Below, piece after piece: positions 1 through 5,388 of a stretch of 5,388 nt of DNA. Below the pieces are notes generated by a model, which ran no database searches, was not told the DNA's origin, and was given only the letters and a program-made list of their open reading frames with translations. This DNA is from Desulfobulbaceae bacterium (GTDB lineage Bacteria; Desulfobacterota; Desulfobulbia; Desulfobulbales; Desulfocapsaceae). The DNA lies in NCBI GenBank assembly GCA_003509305.1, contig DOMU01000042.1, forward strand, positions 1-5,388, in the 5' to 3' direction. Both the position numbers and the translations under genes were made by a program. The first letter of the stretch is position 1. Every line of letters starts with the position of its first letter.

Positions 1-628
1 AGGCGTAGCAACGGATGCAGCGGCTCATTTCTTTTTCCCAGAAGGCGAAGCGCTCGTCGAGAGTCTTCGCCTCAAAGGCCGCCAGGTCGGCATAATCGTC
101 GGTCTTGCCTTCCGCGGGCGTGCCGACGAATTCGTCGCTGACCACGGCATTCGGATACTGGCAGGAAGAGCATTTATCGGCCATGACTTCGGTCAGGGCC
201 AGCGTCTGTTCGGTATCTCCGGCCTTCACCGTCAGTTTGTCGCCGGCTATGCTGAGCGACGACACCATGCCCGGTTCAAGGTCCTGGCCCAATTTGGCCG
301 CGATTTTGGAAATGTCAACGACACCGGTGCAGGGGAAGCCGATGATGACCACCTCCTCCCGTTTGACCAGGCCCTCGGTGATTTGCTGCACCACCGAACG
401 GCTGTCGCAACCCTTGACGACAATGCCGACCTTCTTGCCCTTGTATTCCGGCAGGAAGACGGCGGGGTTGTTGACCGCCAGCGGCCCGGCGGCAAAGGCA
501 TCGACCTCTTCCGGCTTCCGCATGAAAAACGGCGCGCTGCGCAGAGGATCCGGGCCCGGACCCCAACCGATGACGCAGTCAACATCGGGTAAAACCTTGC
601 GTATCGCCCCTTTCAATTCATCATCCAT
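1..628 (-). CDS. FrhB/FdhB-like iron-sulfur protein of the Hdr operon, N-terminal 209 residues (3' end off window)
   Basis: The frame is open from an ATG at 628 to the left edge, so this is a partial gene missing its 3' end. Visible motifs are a WGPGPDP segment (residues 22-28), KGCDSR (72-77), GFPCTG (97-102), CSSCQYP (153-159) and CIRCY (204-208), where the window cuts what looks like the first half of a CxxCxxC ferredoxin motif. The N-terminal part recalls the coenzyme F420 hydrogenase/formate dehydrogenase beta (FrhB/FdhB) group, which in characterised members carries FAD and [4Fe-4S] clusters and passes electrons to or from F420 or a catalytic subunit. That assignment is from memory of the family. 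A weak GAGAG ribosome site (635-639) precedes the ATG by 6 bases. It starts 62 bases after mvhD with no obvious terminator between, so it is probably co-transcribed and may be the electron-input partner of the Hdr complex. Its substrate cannot be read from this fragment; it could instead be a purely electron-transferring ferredoxin-like subunit. Confidence 0.6.
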   Translation of the reverse strand, partial: MDDELKGAIRKVLPDVDCVIGWGPGPDPLRSAPFFMRKPEEVDAFAAGPLAVNNPAVFLPEYKGKKVGIVVKGCDSRSVVQQITEGLVKREEVVIIGFPCTGVVDISKIAAKLGQDLEPGMVSSLSIAGDKLTVKAGDTEQTLALTEVMADKCSSCQYPNAVVSDEFVGTPAEGKTDDYADLAAFEAKTLDERFAFWEKEMSRCIRCYA

Positions 629-690
629 TTCGGTCTCTCTATAGAATCAGATAAAACCAACAATGTGACTAGGCACACCATATGGCCTAA
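629..690 (-). other. 62-base gap between mvhD and the FrhB-like gene
   Basis: This is the only non-overlapping junction among the five genes. It holds an 8-base palindrome, CCATATGG, flanked by AGGC/GCCT arms near the mvhD stop (671-688), but no T run follows, so a terminator is not supported. No convincing promoter is seen; the weak GAGAG ribosome site of the next gene lies at 635-639. Confidence 0.45.
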
Positions 691-1152
691 TTATTCACCC
701 ACATTTACCAGCAGCCGTTCCATGTCCGGAGATTCCGGGAAGACCGGCGCTGGCGGCAAAGCATGAATCTGTTTGGTGAACTCGGTCACCACATGCTGCC
801 AGCGCTGTCCTTCCGACGCCGAAACCCAGGTATACTCGAAACGGGCCGGGTCAATGCCAACGGTCGGCAGCAGATTTTTGCACATCTCAAGGCGGCGGCG
901 GGCGTAGAAGTTGCCCTCCGCGTAGTGGCAGTCGCGAGGATGGCAGCCGGAAACCAAGACGCCATCAGCGCCACCGAGGAGCGCCTTGACAATGAACAAC
1001 GGATTAATTCGTCCGGAACACGGAACACGGATGATGCGCAGGTCGGTAGGTTGCACGAAACGACCGACTCCGGCGGTATCCGCGCCGCCATAGGAACACC
1101 AGTTACACAAAAAGCCGATTATCCGGCGTTCTTTCCCTGTCAGCACCGACAT
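691..1152 (-). CDS. mvhD: MvhD-type hydrogenase/Hdr iron-sulfur adaptor subunit
   Basis: A 153-residue protein matching the MvhD (FlpD) family in length and motifs. It has FLCNWCSYGGAD near the N-terminus (Cys16, Cys19), VPCSGR (Cys45), SGCHPRDCHY (Cys70, Cys75) and a further Cys91. In the family these cysteines bind an iron-sulfur cluster ([2Fe-2S] in methanogen MvhD), and the subunit sits on HdrA and relays electrons from a hydrogenase or formate dehydrogenase to the HdrA flavin. No signal peptide or membrane segment is seen, so it should be cytoplasmic. The start at 1152 lies inside the end of hdrA (13-base overlap) and has a GGAGG site (1157-1161) only 4 bases upstream; the next in-frame Met is residue 90, beyond the cysteine motifs, so no other start is reasonable. 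Its presence implies an external electron donor. No MvhA/MvhG hydrogenase subunits are in the window; the downstream FrhB-like protein is the visible candidate partner. Confidence 0.92.
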   Translation of the reverse strand: MSVLTGKERRIIGFLCNWCSYGGADTAGVGRFVQPTDLRIIRVPCSGRINPLFIVKALLGGADGVLVSGCHPRDCHYAEGNFYARRRLEMCKNLLPTVGIDPARFEYTWVSASEGQRWQHVVTEFTKQIHALPPAPVFPESPDMERLLVNVGE

Positions 1153-3098
1153 AGCGCCTCCACTTCGGCAAGTATCTGATTATCCGTGAAATGTGAGAGT
1201 TGTATCGCGCCCTGCGGGCAGGTGGCGTTACATAAACCACAACCCTGACATACCGCCTCAATGACTTCAGCTTTGGGCTGTCCACGGAAGTCAATCTCGC
1301 GGATGGCCTTGTACGGACAGACATTGATACATTTGGCGCAGCCGACACAGCGGTTGATATTGACCTGGGCGATCTGCGGGTCACTCTCCAGCATGTCTTT
1401 GGAGAGGAGGCCGATGGCCTTGGCGGCGGCGGCGCTGCCCATGGCGACCGACGATGGAATATCCTTTGGCCCCTGGCTGCAACCAGCCAGAAAGACGCCC
1501 GCGGTATTGGTCTCGATCGGTTTCAGCTTGACATGGCTTTCCATGAAAAAGCCGAATTTGTCGTAGGAAATACGCAGTTTTTCAGCCAGTTGCGGCGAAT
1601 TGGCCGCTGCCTCGACACCAACGGCGAGCACCACCAGATCGGCCTCAACCTCGACCTGGGCGCCGGCCAGCGTATCGACGCCGCGCACCACATAGCGATC
1701 GCCTTTGGGATAGATCAGCGACACGCGTCCACGGATATACTGCGTGCCATACTCCTCCTGCGCCCGCCGTGTGAATTCGTCATAGCCTTTGCCCGGCGAG
1801 CGGATGTCCATGTAAAAGACGTAGCTCTGGGAATCGGGAATGTGGTCTTTGGTGAGTATGGCCTGTTTGGCCGTGTACATGCAGCAGAAACCCGAACAGT
1901 ACGGGCGGCCAATCGACACGTCACGCGAACCGACGCACTGGATGAAGACGACGTTTTTCGGTTCCTTGCCGTCGGACAGGCGTTTGATATGGCCACCGAA
2001 AGGCCCGGAAGCCGACATCATGCGCTCATACTGCAAGGAGGTGACGACATCGGGATAACGGCCAGCGCCGTATTCGCTGTAAACTTTCCAATCGACCAGG
2101 TCATAGCCAGTGGCGGCGACCATGGCGCCGACCTGCACCGTGACCAGCTCATCCTGCTGTTCGTAATCAATGGCTCCGGTCGGGCAGACCTTGGCGCAGA
2201 CACCGCATTTGCCTTTGACGAACTGGCGGCAGAAGCTTTTGTCGATGACCGCCTTTTTCGGAATGGCCTGTGGGAAGGGGATGTTGATGGCTGTGGTCGC
2301 GCCGACACCTTCGTTGAAACGGTCAAACGACTTCTTTGACGGGCATTTTTCGGTGCAGAGACCGCAACCGGTGCATTTGGTGTTATCGACGCAGGTGGCT
2401 TTCTTGCGGATGACCACCTCAAAATTACCGACAAAGCCGGAAACCGACTCAAGCTCGGAACAGGCGTGGAGCGTGATTTTCGGATGCTGGGCGACATCGA
2501 CCATCTTCGGGCCGAGGATACAGCTTGAGCAGTCCACCGTCGGGAAGGTCTTGTCAAGTTTGGCCATCTTGCCGCCAATCGACGGCTCGCGCTCGATCAT
2601 CACCACTTCGATACCGGCGTCGGCACAGTCGAGCGCCGCCTGGATGCCGGCAACACCGCCACCGATGACGAGAACCCGTTTGGTGGACGGGAAATACTTC
2701 GGCGTCAAGGGCCGGTCGCGCCTCAGCTTTTCGACGGCGATACGTACCAGTTCAAAGGCCTTGTTGGTGTTGGCTTCCTTGTCTTTGCCGATCCACGAGA
2801 CATGCTCGCGGATGTTGGCCATTTCAAACATGTAGCGGTTGATGCCCGCCCGTTCCACCGCCCGGCGGAAGGTCGGTTCGTGCATACGCGGGCTACAGGC
2901 GGCGACGACAACGCCATCCAAAGCGTGTTCCTGAATGCCGCGAATGATGCCGTCTTGCCCAGGTTCCGAACAGGTGTACATGCTGTCGGTGGCGAAGACC
3001 ACTTCCGGCAGGTTTTTTGCGAGTTCGGCAACTCCGGCGGAATCGACGGTGGCGCCAATATTGGTGCCGCAGTGACAGATAAATACTCCTATTCTCAT
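1140..3098 (-). CDS. hdrA: Heterodisulfide reductase subunit A (FAD, multi-[4Fe-4S] electron-bifurcating subunit)
   Basis: A 652-residue, apparently full-length cytoplasmic HdrA. Domains in order: (a) an N-terminal cluster domain (about 1-135) with CHCGTN (Cys8, Cys10), CSEPG (Cys43) and ACSPR (Cys68); (b) a thioredoxin-reductase-like FAD fold opening with VIGGGVAGIQAA (144-155), then the HdrA signature TVDCSSCILGPKM (Cys190, Cys193) and later PYCSGFCCMY (Cys401, Cys405, Cys406); (c) a ferredoxin domain inserted in that fold (about 236-310) with Cys242/245/248/252 and Cys290/298/301/305; (d) a C-terminal two-cluster ferredoxin domain with Cys584/587/590/594 and Cys617/620/623/627. In characterised complexes the FAD splits electron pairs between ferredoxin and HdrBC. 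All recognisable cluster motifs are intact. The ATG overlaps the hdrB stop as ATGA and has a GGAGG site 7 bases upstream. The last residues, CRC, add two cysteines outside known motifs. The physiological electron acceptor in this bacterium is not evident. Confidence 0.96.
   Translation of the reverse strand: MRIGVFICHCGTNIGATVDSAGVAELAKNLPEVVFATDSMYTCSEPGQDGIIRGIQEHALDGVVVAACSPRMHEPTFRRAVERAGINRYMFEMANIREHVSWIGKDKEANTNKAFELVRIAVEKLRRDRPLTPKYFPSTKRVLVIGGGVAGIQAALDCADAGIEVVMIEREPSIGGKMAKLDKTFPTVDCSSCILGPKMVDVAQHPKITLHACSELESVSGFVGNFEVVIRKKATCVDNTKCTGCGLCTEKCPSKKSFDRFNEGVGATTAINIPFPQAIPKKAVIDKSFCRQFVKGKCGVCAKVCPTGAIDYEQQDELVTVQVGAMVAATGYDLVDWKVYSEYGAGRYPDVVTSLQYERMMSASGPFGGHIKRLSDGKEPKNVVFIQCVGSRDVSIGRPYCSGFCCMYTAKQAILTKDHIPDSQSYVFYMDIRSPGKGYDEFTRRAQEEYGTQYIRGRVSLIYPKGDRYVVRGVDTLAGAQVEVEADLVVLAVGVEAAANSPQLAEKLRISYDKFGFFMESHVKLKPIETNTAGVFLAGCSQGPKDIPSSVAMGSAAAAKAIGLLSKDMLESDPQIAQVNINRCVGCAKCINVCPYKAIREIDFRGQPKAEVIEAVCQGCGLCNATCPQGAIQLSHFTDNQILAEVEALCRC
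1157..1161 (-). promoter_or_regulatory. Ribosome binding site of mvhD
   Basis: GGAGG on the minus strand inside the hdrA 3' end, with a short 4-base spacer to the mvhD ATG at 1152. It supports this start even though it makes the two genes overlap by 13 bases. Confidence 0.75.
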
Positions 3099-4021
3099 GC
3101 CGCTCCCTCCGTTTGCTCAACCTTGGCGGCCCCGCGGCGCTGATCGGCCAGTTTATTGAGTACCGGCTGTGGATCAACCACCAGTTTATCCAACCCAAGT
3201 TCGTTATGGGGGAGGGCGAACGCCAAACCAAGTAATTGCGTGTAGTACATGACGGGCATTTTGAAGTGCGTCTTGTTGGCCCGATTGATTTGACCCTGGC
3301 GCAGATCGAGATTCATCTGGCACAGGGGACAGGCAACGGCGATGACATCGGCGCCAAGCGATGCGGCAAGATCGACGATTTTGCCGGAAAGGCGGGTAAC
3401 CGCCTCATTCAACGGAATGCCCATTGAGGCGCCGCAGCATTCGACTTTCAGCGGGAAGGGCAGCACTTCGGCCCCGGCGGCGGTGAGCAGTTCTTCCATC
3501 ACCATCGGGTTTTCCGGGTCGCCGAGCTGCATCAGCTCTTGTGGGCGGCTCATCAGGCAGCCATAGTATGGGGCCACTTTCAGGCCGGTGAGAGGCCGCA
3601 TTGATTTGGCGGCAATTTCCTCGGCGCTGACCTGATCGTGAATAACTTCCATCACCGATTTGATGGTATGGCCTTCTTTCAGGGTCTCGCCGCCTAAGAG
3701 CTTCGCGGCTCTGGGGCCGATATGCTCGTCGCTCATATTCCTGAGCGCGACCCGCAAATTTTTCAGGCAGCTTGGGCAGGGCGTCGTGACATCAAGGAGG
3801 CCTTGTTTCCCGGCCTGGACGAGGTTTCTCGCCGATAGGGCGGTGGACAGGCAGTGATCGACGGTGTGGGCCGGTGTCGAGCCGCAGCAGCTCCAGTCAT
3901 CAAGGTCTTGTAGGACAATTCCCAGTTCGGCGCAGACGGCGCGGGTCGAACTGTCGTATTCGGCGGATGTACCCTGCCCTGAACAGCCGGGATAGTAGCC
4001 GAACGGCTCATTTCTGCTCAT
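3095..4021 (-). CDS. hdrB: Heterodisulfide reductase subunit B (two CCG domains)
   Basis: The chosen start gives 308 residues. Two complete CCG domains are visible. The first has Cys13 (YYPGC), Cys45-Cys46 (SCCG) and Cys82/Cys85 (CPSC); the second has Cys155 (YYGC), Cys195-Cys196 (ECCG) and Cys231/Cys234 (CPLC). In methanogen HdrB this ten-cysteine pattern binds two noncubane [4Fe-4S] clusters that perform disulfide cleavage, so this subunit should be catalytically competent. The native substrate there is CoM-S-S-CoB; here the substrate is unknown and could be another disulfide or a different oxidant. The ATG at 4021 is preceded by a strong GGAGG (4028-4032) with a 6-base spacer and opens directly into the conserved N-terminal motif. 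It overlaps the end of hdrC by 14 bases, and its stop overlaps the hdrA start by 4 bases. The last ~25 residues are polar and Ala/Gln/Glu rich and look like a flexible tail. Confidence 0.94.
   Translation of the reverse strand: MSRNEPFGYYPGCSGQGTSAEYDSSTRAVCAELGIVLQDLDDWSCCGSTPAHTVDHCLSTALSARNLVQAGKQGLLDVTTPCPSCLKNLRVALRNMSDEHIGPRAAKLLGGETLKEGHTIKSVMEVIHDQVSAEEIAAKSMRPLTGLKVAPYYGCLMSRPQELMQLGDPENPMVMEELLTAAGAEVLPFPLKVECCGASMGIPLNEAVTRLSGKIVDLAASLGADVIAVACPLCQMNLDLRQGQINRANKTHFKMPVMYYTQLLGLAFALPHNELGLDKLVVDPQPVLNKLADQRRGAAKVEQTEGAA
3106..3110 (-). promoter_or_regulatory. Ribosome binding site of hdrA
   Basis: GGAGG on the minus strand, 7 bases before the hdrA ATG and within the last codons of hdrB. 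Together with the ATGA stop-start overlap it suggests translational coupling of hdrB and hdrA. Confidence 0.85.
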
Positions 4022-4571
4022 GAACACCCTCCCTGAATCGTTTGAAAATGGCGCTGACTTCATCGCGCGCTTTGATGCTGTGCGGCATAAAGGGCAGTTT
4101 GCGCCGGGACAGCATCGCGGGCGCCAGATCGACATCGGAAATCAGCCTGCCGGTGGCGGCCATGAACATGCCCATCGTTCCGGCCTCGTAGGAGCGGCCA
4201 AATGTCTCCACCGTTTTCAGGAAGGAGCCGACGAATGCCCGCACCGGCCAGACCGCGAGCTTACCCTCGCGCCTTGCCATGTGGCGGCAGACATCCATGA
4301 CGGTGGCCACGTCAATGTCGTTTGGACAGCGCGCCGTGCAGGTTTCGCAGGTGGCGCAGTAGGCTAAGGATTTACTGGCCAGCACCGTGTCTTTCTGCCC
4401 TAATTGAATCAGACGCATGATGCGGTTGACGGGCAAGTCATAGGCGAAATTCATCGGACATCCCGCCGTGCAGTTACCGCATTGGTAACATCGCGACACG
4501 TCTTGCCCGCTTTCTTCCTCAACCTGCTGAATAAAACTCCGGTTGGATGACGCGAGGTCAATAGTTTTCAT
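4008..4571 (-). CDS. hdrC: Heterodisulfide reductase subunit C (2x[4Fe-4S] ferredoxin subunit)
   Basis: A 187-residue soluble ferredoxin-like protein, the usual size for HdrC. Two classic CxxCxxCxxxCP motifs are present: Cys28/31/34/38 (CYQCGNCTAGCP) and Cys72/75/78/82 (CATCETCTARCP), with the helical linker expected between them (about 40-71). In characterised complexes HdrC wires the HdrA clusters to the noncubane clusters of HdrB. No membrane segment is seen, so this is the soluble HdrABC type and not the membrane-bound HdrDE type, where the C-like part is fused to the B-like part. It is the first gene of the operon. The ATG at 4571 has an AGGTG ribosome site (4580-4584) 8 bases upstream, and the upstream intergenic region provides room for the promoter. 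The region after residue ~104 is helical and basic, without further cysteine motifs. Confidence 0.93.
   Translation of the reverse strand: MKTIDLASSNRSFIQQVEEESGQDVSRCYQCGNCTAGCPMNFAYDLPVNRIMRLIQLGQKDTVLASKSLAYCATCETCTARCPNDIDVATVMDVCRHMARREGKLAVWPVRAFVGSFLKTVETFGRSYEAGTMGMFMAATGRLISDVDLAPAMLSRRKLPFMPHSIKARDEVSAIFKRFREGVHEQK
4028..4032 (-). promoter_or_regulatory. Ribosome binding site of hdrB
   Basis: GGAGG on the minus strand, 6 bases before the ATG at 4021 and inside the end of hdrC. It decides the hdrB start in favour of 4021 over an in-frame ATG at 4135. Confidence 0.85.
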
Positions 4572-4626
4572 CCCGAATGCACCTGGGTTAATGGTATAGG
4601 CCTGACGTTTTTATCCGTCGTGCCCG

Positions 4627-4632
4627 ATTATA
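4627..4632 (-). promoter_or_regulatory. Candidate -10 element of the hdr operon promoter
   Basis: A perfect TATAAT on the minus strand 55 bases upstream of the hdrC ATG, which would give a leader of about 50 bases. No good -35 hexamer lies at 16-18 bases (AACACT at 17), and a TTGAAA is present only 12 bases away, which is too close. If real, the promoter may depend on an activator. This is assigned by eye. Confidence 0.4.
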
Positions 4633-4639
4633 AATTCCT

Positions 4640-4653
4640 CACTTTTTCAAGTG
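4640..4653. promoter_or_regulatory. Inverted repeat, possible operator next to the hdr promoter
   Basis: A perfect 5-base inverted repeat, CACTT-GAAA-AAGTG on the minus strand, starting 7 bases upstream of the TATAAT-like element and covering the region where RNA polymerase would contact the -35. The position fits an operator for a dimeric regulator. I do not recognise the motif as that of a known regulator, and short repeats like this also arise by chance. Confidence 0.35.
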
Positions 4654-4736
4654 TTCTGCCGCTCGTCTGGTTAAGCTAACGTCGCAGGTACTTAGCAGAT
4701 TTCACCCCGATGGGCAAGGGCTTAATTCCATTTGTC

Positions 4737-4757
4737 TCGTTCTATAATGCAGAACGA
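4737..4757. repeat. Inverted repeat with 7-base arms in the sppA-hdrC intergenic region
   Basis: TCGTTCT and AGAACGA are separated by 7 bases, giving 21 bases of dyad symmetry. It lies 45 bases past the sppA stop and 166 bases before the hdrC start. On the minus strand it is not followed by a T run, so it is not a standard intrinsic terminator for sppA. It could be a regulator binding site or an mRNA 3'-end hairpin. An A/T-rich stretch (4758-4779) adjoins it. Confidence 0.4.
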
Positions 4758-4801
4758 ATATATGAAATATTTTTTTTACATTGTGTATCCCGTCACCCGC
4801 T

Positions 4802-5388
4802 TCAACGCAGCGGTGGCCGTGCCAAGGTCAGGGTGTAGCAATGGTTCGGGTCGGTAAAGGTCAGGGGGGCGCTGATATCGGCGAGGGACGCCAACGCTGG
4901 AGATTTGGCCAGTTGTGCGAAAACCGAGGCGATGGCGCCGCGCCGCTCCGTTTGGAACATCTCAAACAAACGCTGCCGCATAGAGGTTTTCTGTCTGATA
5001 TAAACGGCCTGGTGTTCTTTCAGGCCGCATAAAGCGGCGGCGGCGGCGATGGCCTCATCAAAACCACCGAGCTTATCGACGAGGCTCAGTTTCTGCGCGT
5101 CGTGGCCACTGAAAACCCGGCCTTCAGCCACCGCTTCAACAGCTTCTGGCGTCATCTTCCGGCCTTCGGCGACGATGGCGATGAAACGGCGGTAGCCGTT
5201 TTCGACCGACAATTGGATGGACTTGGCCAGCGCCTGAGGCAGGGGCCTGGCCAGGTTCAGTCCAGCGGCCAAATCGCTGGTGCCGACGCCGTCGTTGTGG
5301 ACGCCTAAAACGGCTAAACTGTCCTCGAAGGTGGGAATAGCGCCGAAGATGCCAAGCGAGCCGGTGAGGGTGGTCGGCGCCGCCCAGA
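4802..5388 (-). CDS. sppA: Signal peptide peptidase SppA (protease IV), 67-kDa type, C-terminal part (5' end off window)
   Basis: The frame is open from the right edge (first full codon at 5386) to a TGA at 4802-4804, giving 194 residues. The stretch TLTGSLGIFGAI, then GVHNDGV, SVENGYRRF, VFSGHDAQKL, LVDKLGGFDEAI and an ending with FTDPNHCY, follows the C-terminal half of the long, tandem-domain SppA of the Escherichia coli type in order and spacing. SppA is a Ser-Lys membrane-bound peptidase that degrades cleaved signal peptides at the cytoplasmic membrane. The nucleophilic Ser of the family lies just N-terminal to the TLTG segment and the general-base Lys lies in the N-terminal domain, so both are outside the window and cannot be verified. 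A TTG at 5272 is not the start because homology continues upstream of it. The gene ends 230 bases before hdrC and is functionally unrelated to it. Confidence 0.92.
   Translation of the reverse strand, partial: WAAPTTLTGSLGIFGAIPTFEDSLAVLGVHNDGVGTSDLAAGLNLARPLPQALAKSIQLSVENGYRRFIAIVAEGRKMTPEAVEAVAEGRVFSGHDAQKLSLVDKLGGFDEAIAAAAALCGLKEHQAVYIRQKTSMRQRLFEMFQTERRGAIASVFAQLAKSPALASLADISAPLTFTDPNHCYTLTLARPPLR

Larger units (their letters stand above)
4572..4801. other. Intergenic region between sppA and the hdr operon
   Basis: A 230-base noncoding stretch, more A/T-rich than the flanking genes, with stops in all frames and no convincing small gene. Besides the candidate -10 and two inverted repeats listed separately, it contains a short GTTA-AGC-TAAC dyad (4670-4680) overlapping a second pair of arms GCTAA/TTAGC (4675-4696). 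I see no clear intrinsic terminator for sppA. Confidence 0.6.

Noticed and set aside
671..688. Hairpin after mvhD as a terminator
   Set aside because: The pairing is short and interrupted, and no T run follows on the minus strand.
1533..2339. Long plus-strand open frame (268 codons) opposite hdrA
   Set aside because: It is antisense to well-conserved hdrA coding sequence and shows no recognisable motifs; long antisense frames are common in GC-rich genes.
4022..4135. An N-terminal extension of HdrB from an upstream ATG at 4135
   Set aside because: The 38 extra residues overlap hdrC coding sequence, resemble no HdrB, and have no better ribosome site; the ATG at 4021 has a strong GGAGG and begins at the conserved N-terminus.
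4691..4708. Sigma-54-like GG-N10-GC spacing on the minus strand upstream of hdrC
   Set aside because: The invariant dinucleotides are spaced correctly, but the surrounding bases match the consensus poorly and such spacing is frequent by chance.
4743..4748. Plus-strand TATAAT within the inverted repeat
   Set aside because: There is no reasonable -35 and no plus-strand gene downstream; it lies in the loop of the dyad.
4769..4776. T8 run downstream of the 4737-4757 dyad as a plus-strand terminator
   Set aside because: The run begins 12 bases after the stem, and no plus-strand gene upstream needs terminating.
4802..5272. A separate 156-residue gene starting at a TTG at 5272
   Set aside because: SppA homology continues in frame upstream to the window edge with no stop, so the TTG is an internal Leu codon.

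Overview
The window comes from an anaerobic, moderately GC-rich bacterium. It holds the 3' end of one housekeeping gene and most of a soluble heterodisulfide-reductase (Hdr) type electron-transfer operon, all on the minus strand. A bacterial-type long (67-kDa class) SppA next to HdrABC-MvhD suggests a bacterium rather than a methanogenic archaeon. Desulfobacterota/Desulfuromonadales-type anaerobes are my best guess, but this is inference from remembered family resemblance and not a tested placement.

Layout in minus-strand transcription order. (1) 5388-4802: C-terminal 194 residues of signal peptide peptidase SppA; its catalytic residues lie off the window. (2) 4801-4572: a 230-base intergenic region with a TATAAT-like element and two inverted repeats. 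This is the only plausible place for the Hdr operon promoter. (3) 4571-4008: hdrC, two [4Fe-4S] ferredoxin-type clusters. (4) 4021-3095: hdrB, two complete CCG domains. (5) 3098-1140: hdrA, an FAD flavoprotein with an N-terminal cluster domain, an inserted ferredoxin domain and a C-terminal two-cluster ferredoxin domain. (6) 1152-691: mvhD, a small iron-sulfur adaptor. (7) 628 to beyond base 1: the first 209 residues of an iron-sulfur protein that resembles the FrhB/FdhB (coenzyme F420 hydrogenase/formate dehydrogenase beta) group, cut just as a ferredoxin motif begins.

The first four Hdr genes overlap by 14, 4 and 13 bases, and hdrB, hdrA and mvhD each have a strong GGAGG ribosome site inside the preceding gene. 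This looks like a translationally coupled operon encoding one complex. The fifth gene follows after 62 bases with no visible terminator.

In characterised methanogen complexes, HdrA bifurcates electrons at FAD between ferredoxin and HdrBC, MvhD delivers electrons from a hydrogenase or formate dehydrogenase, and HdrB reduces the CoM-S-S-CoB heterodisulfide. Here no hydrogenase or formate dehydrogenase catalytic subunit is visible, and bacteria generally lack the CoM/CoB heterodisulfide. The electron donor and the HdrB substrate are therefore open questions. The FrhB-like protein is the most obvious candidate for the input module. Nothing in the window is a mobile element, CRISPR array, tRNA or rRNA.
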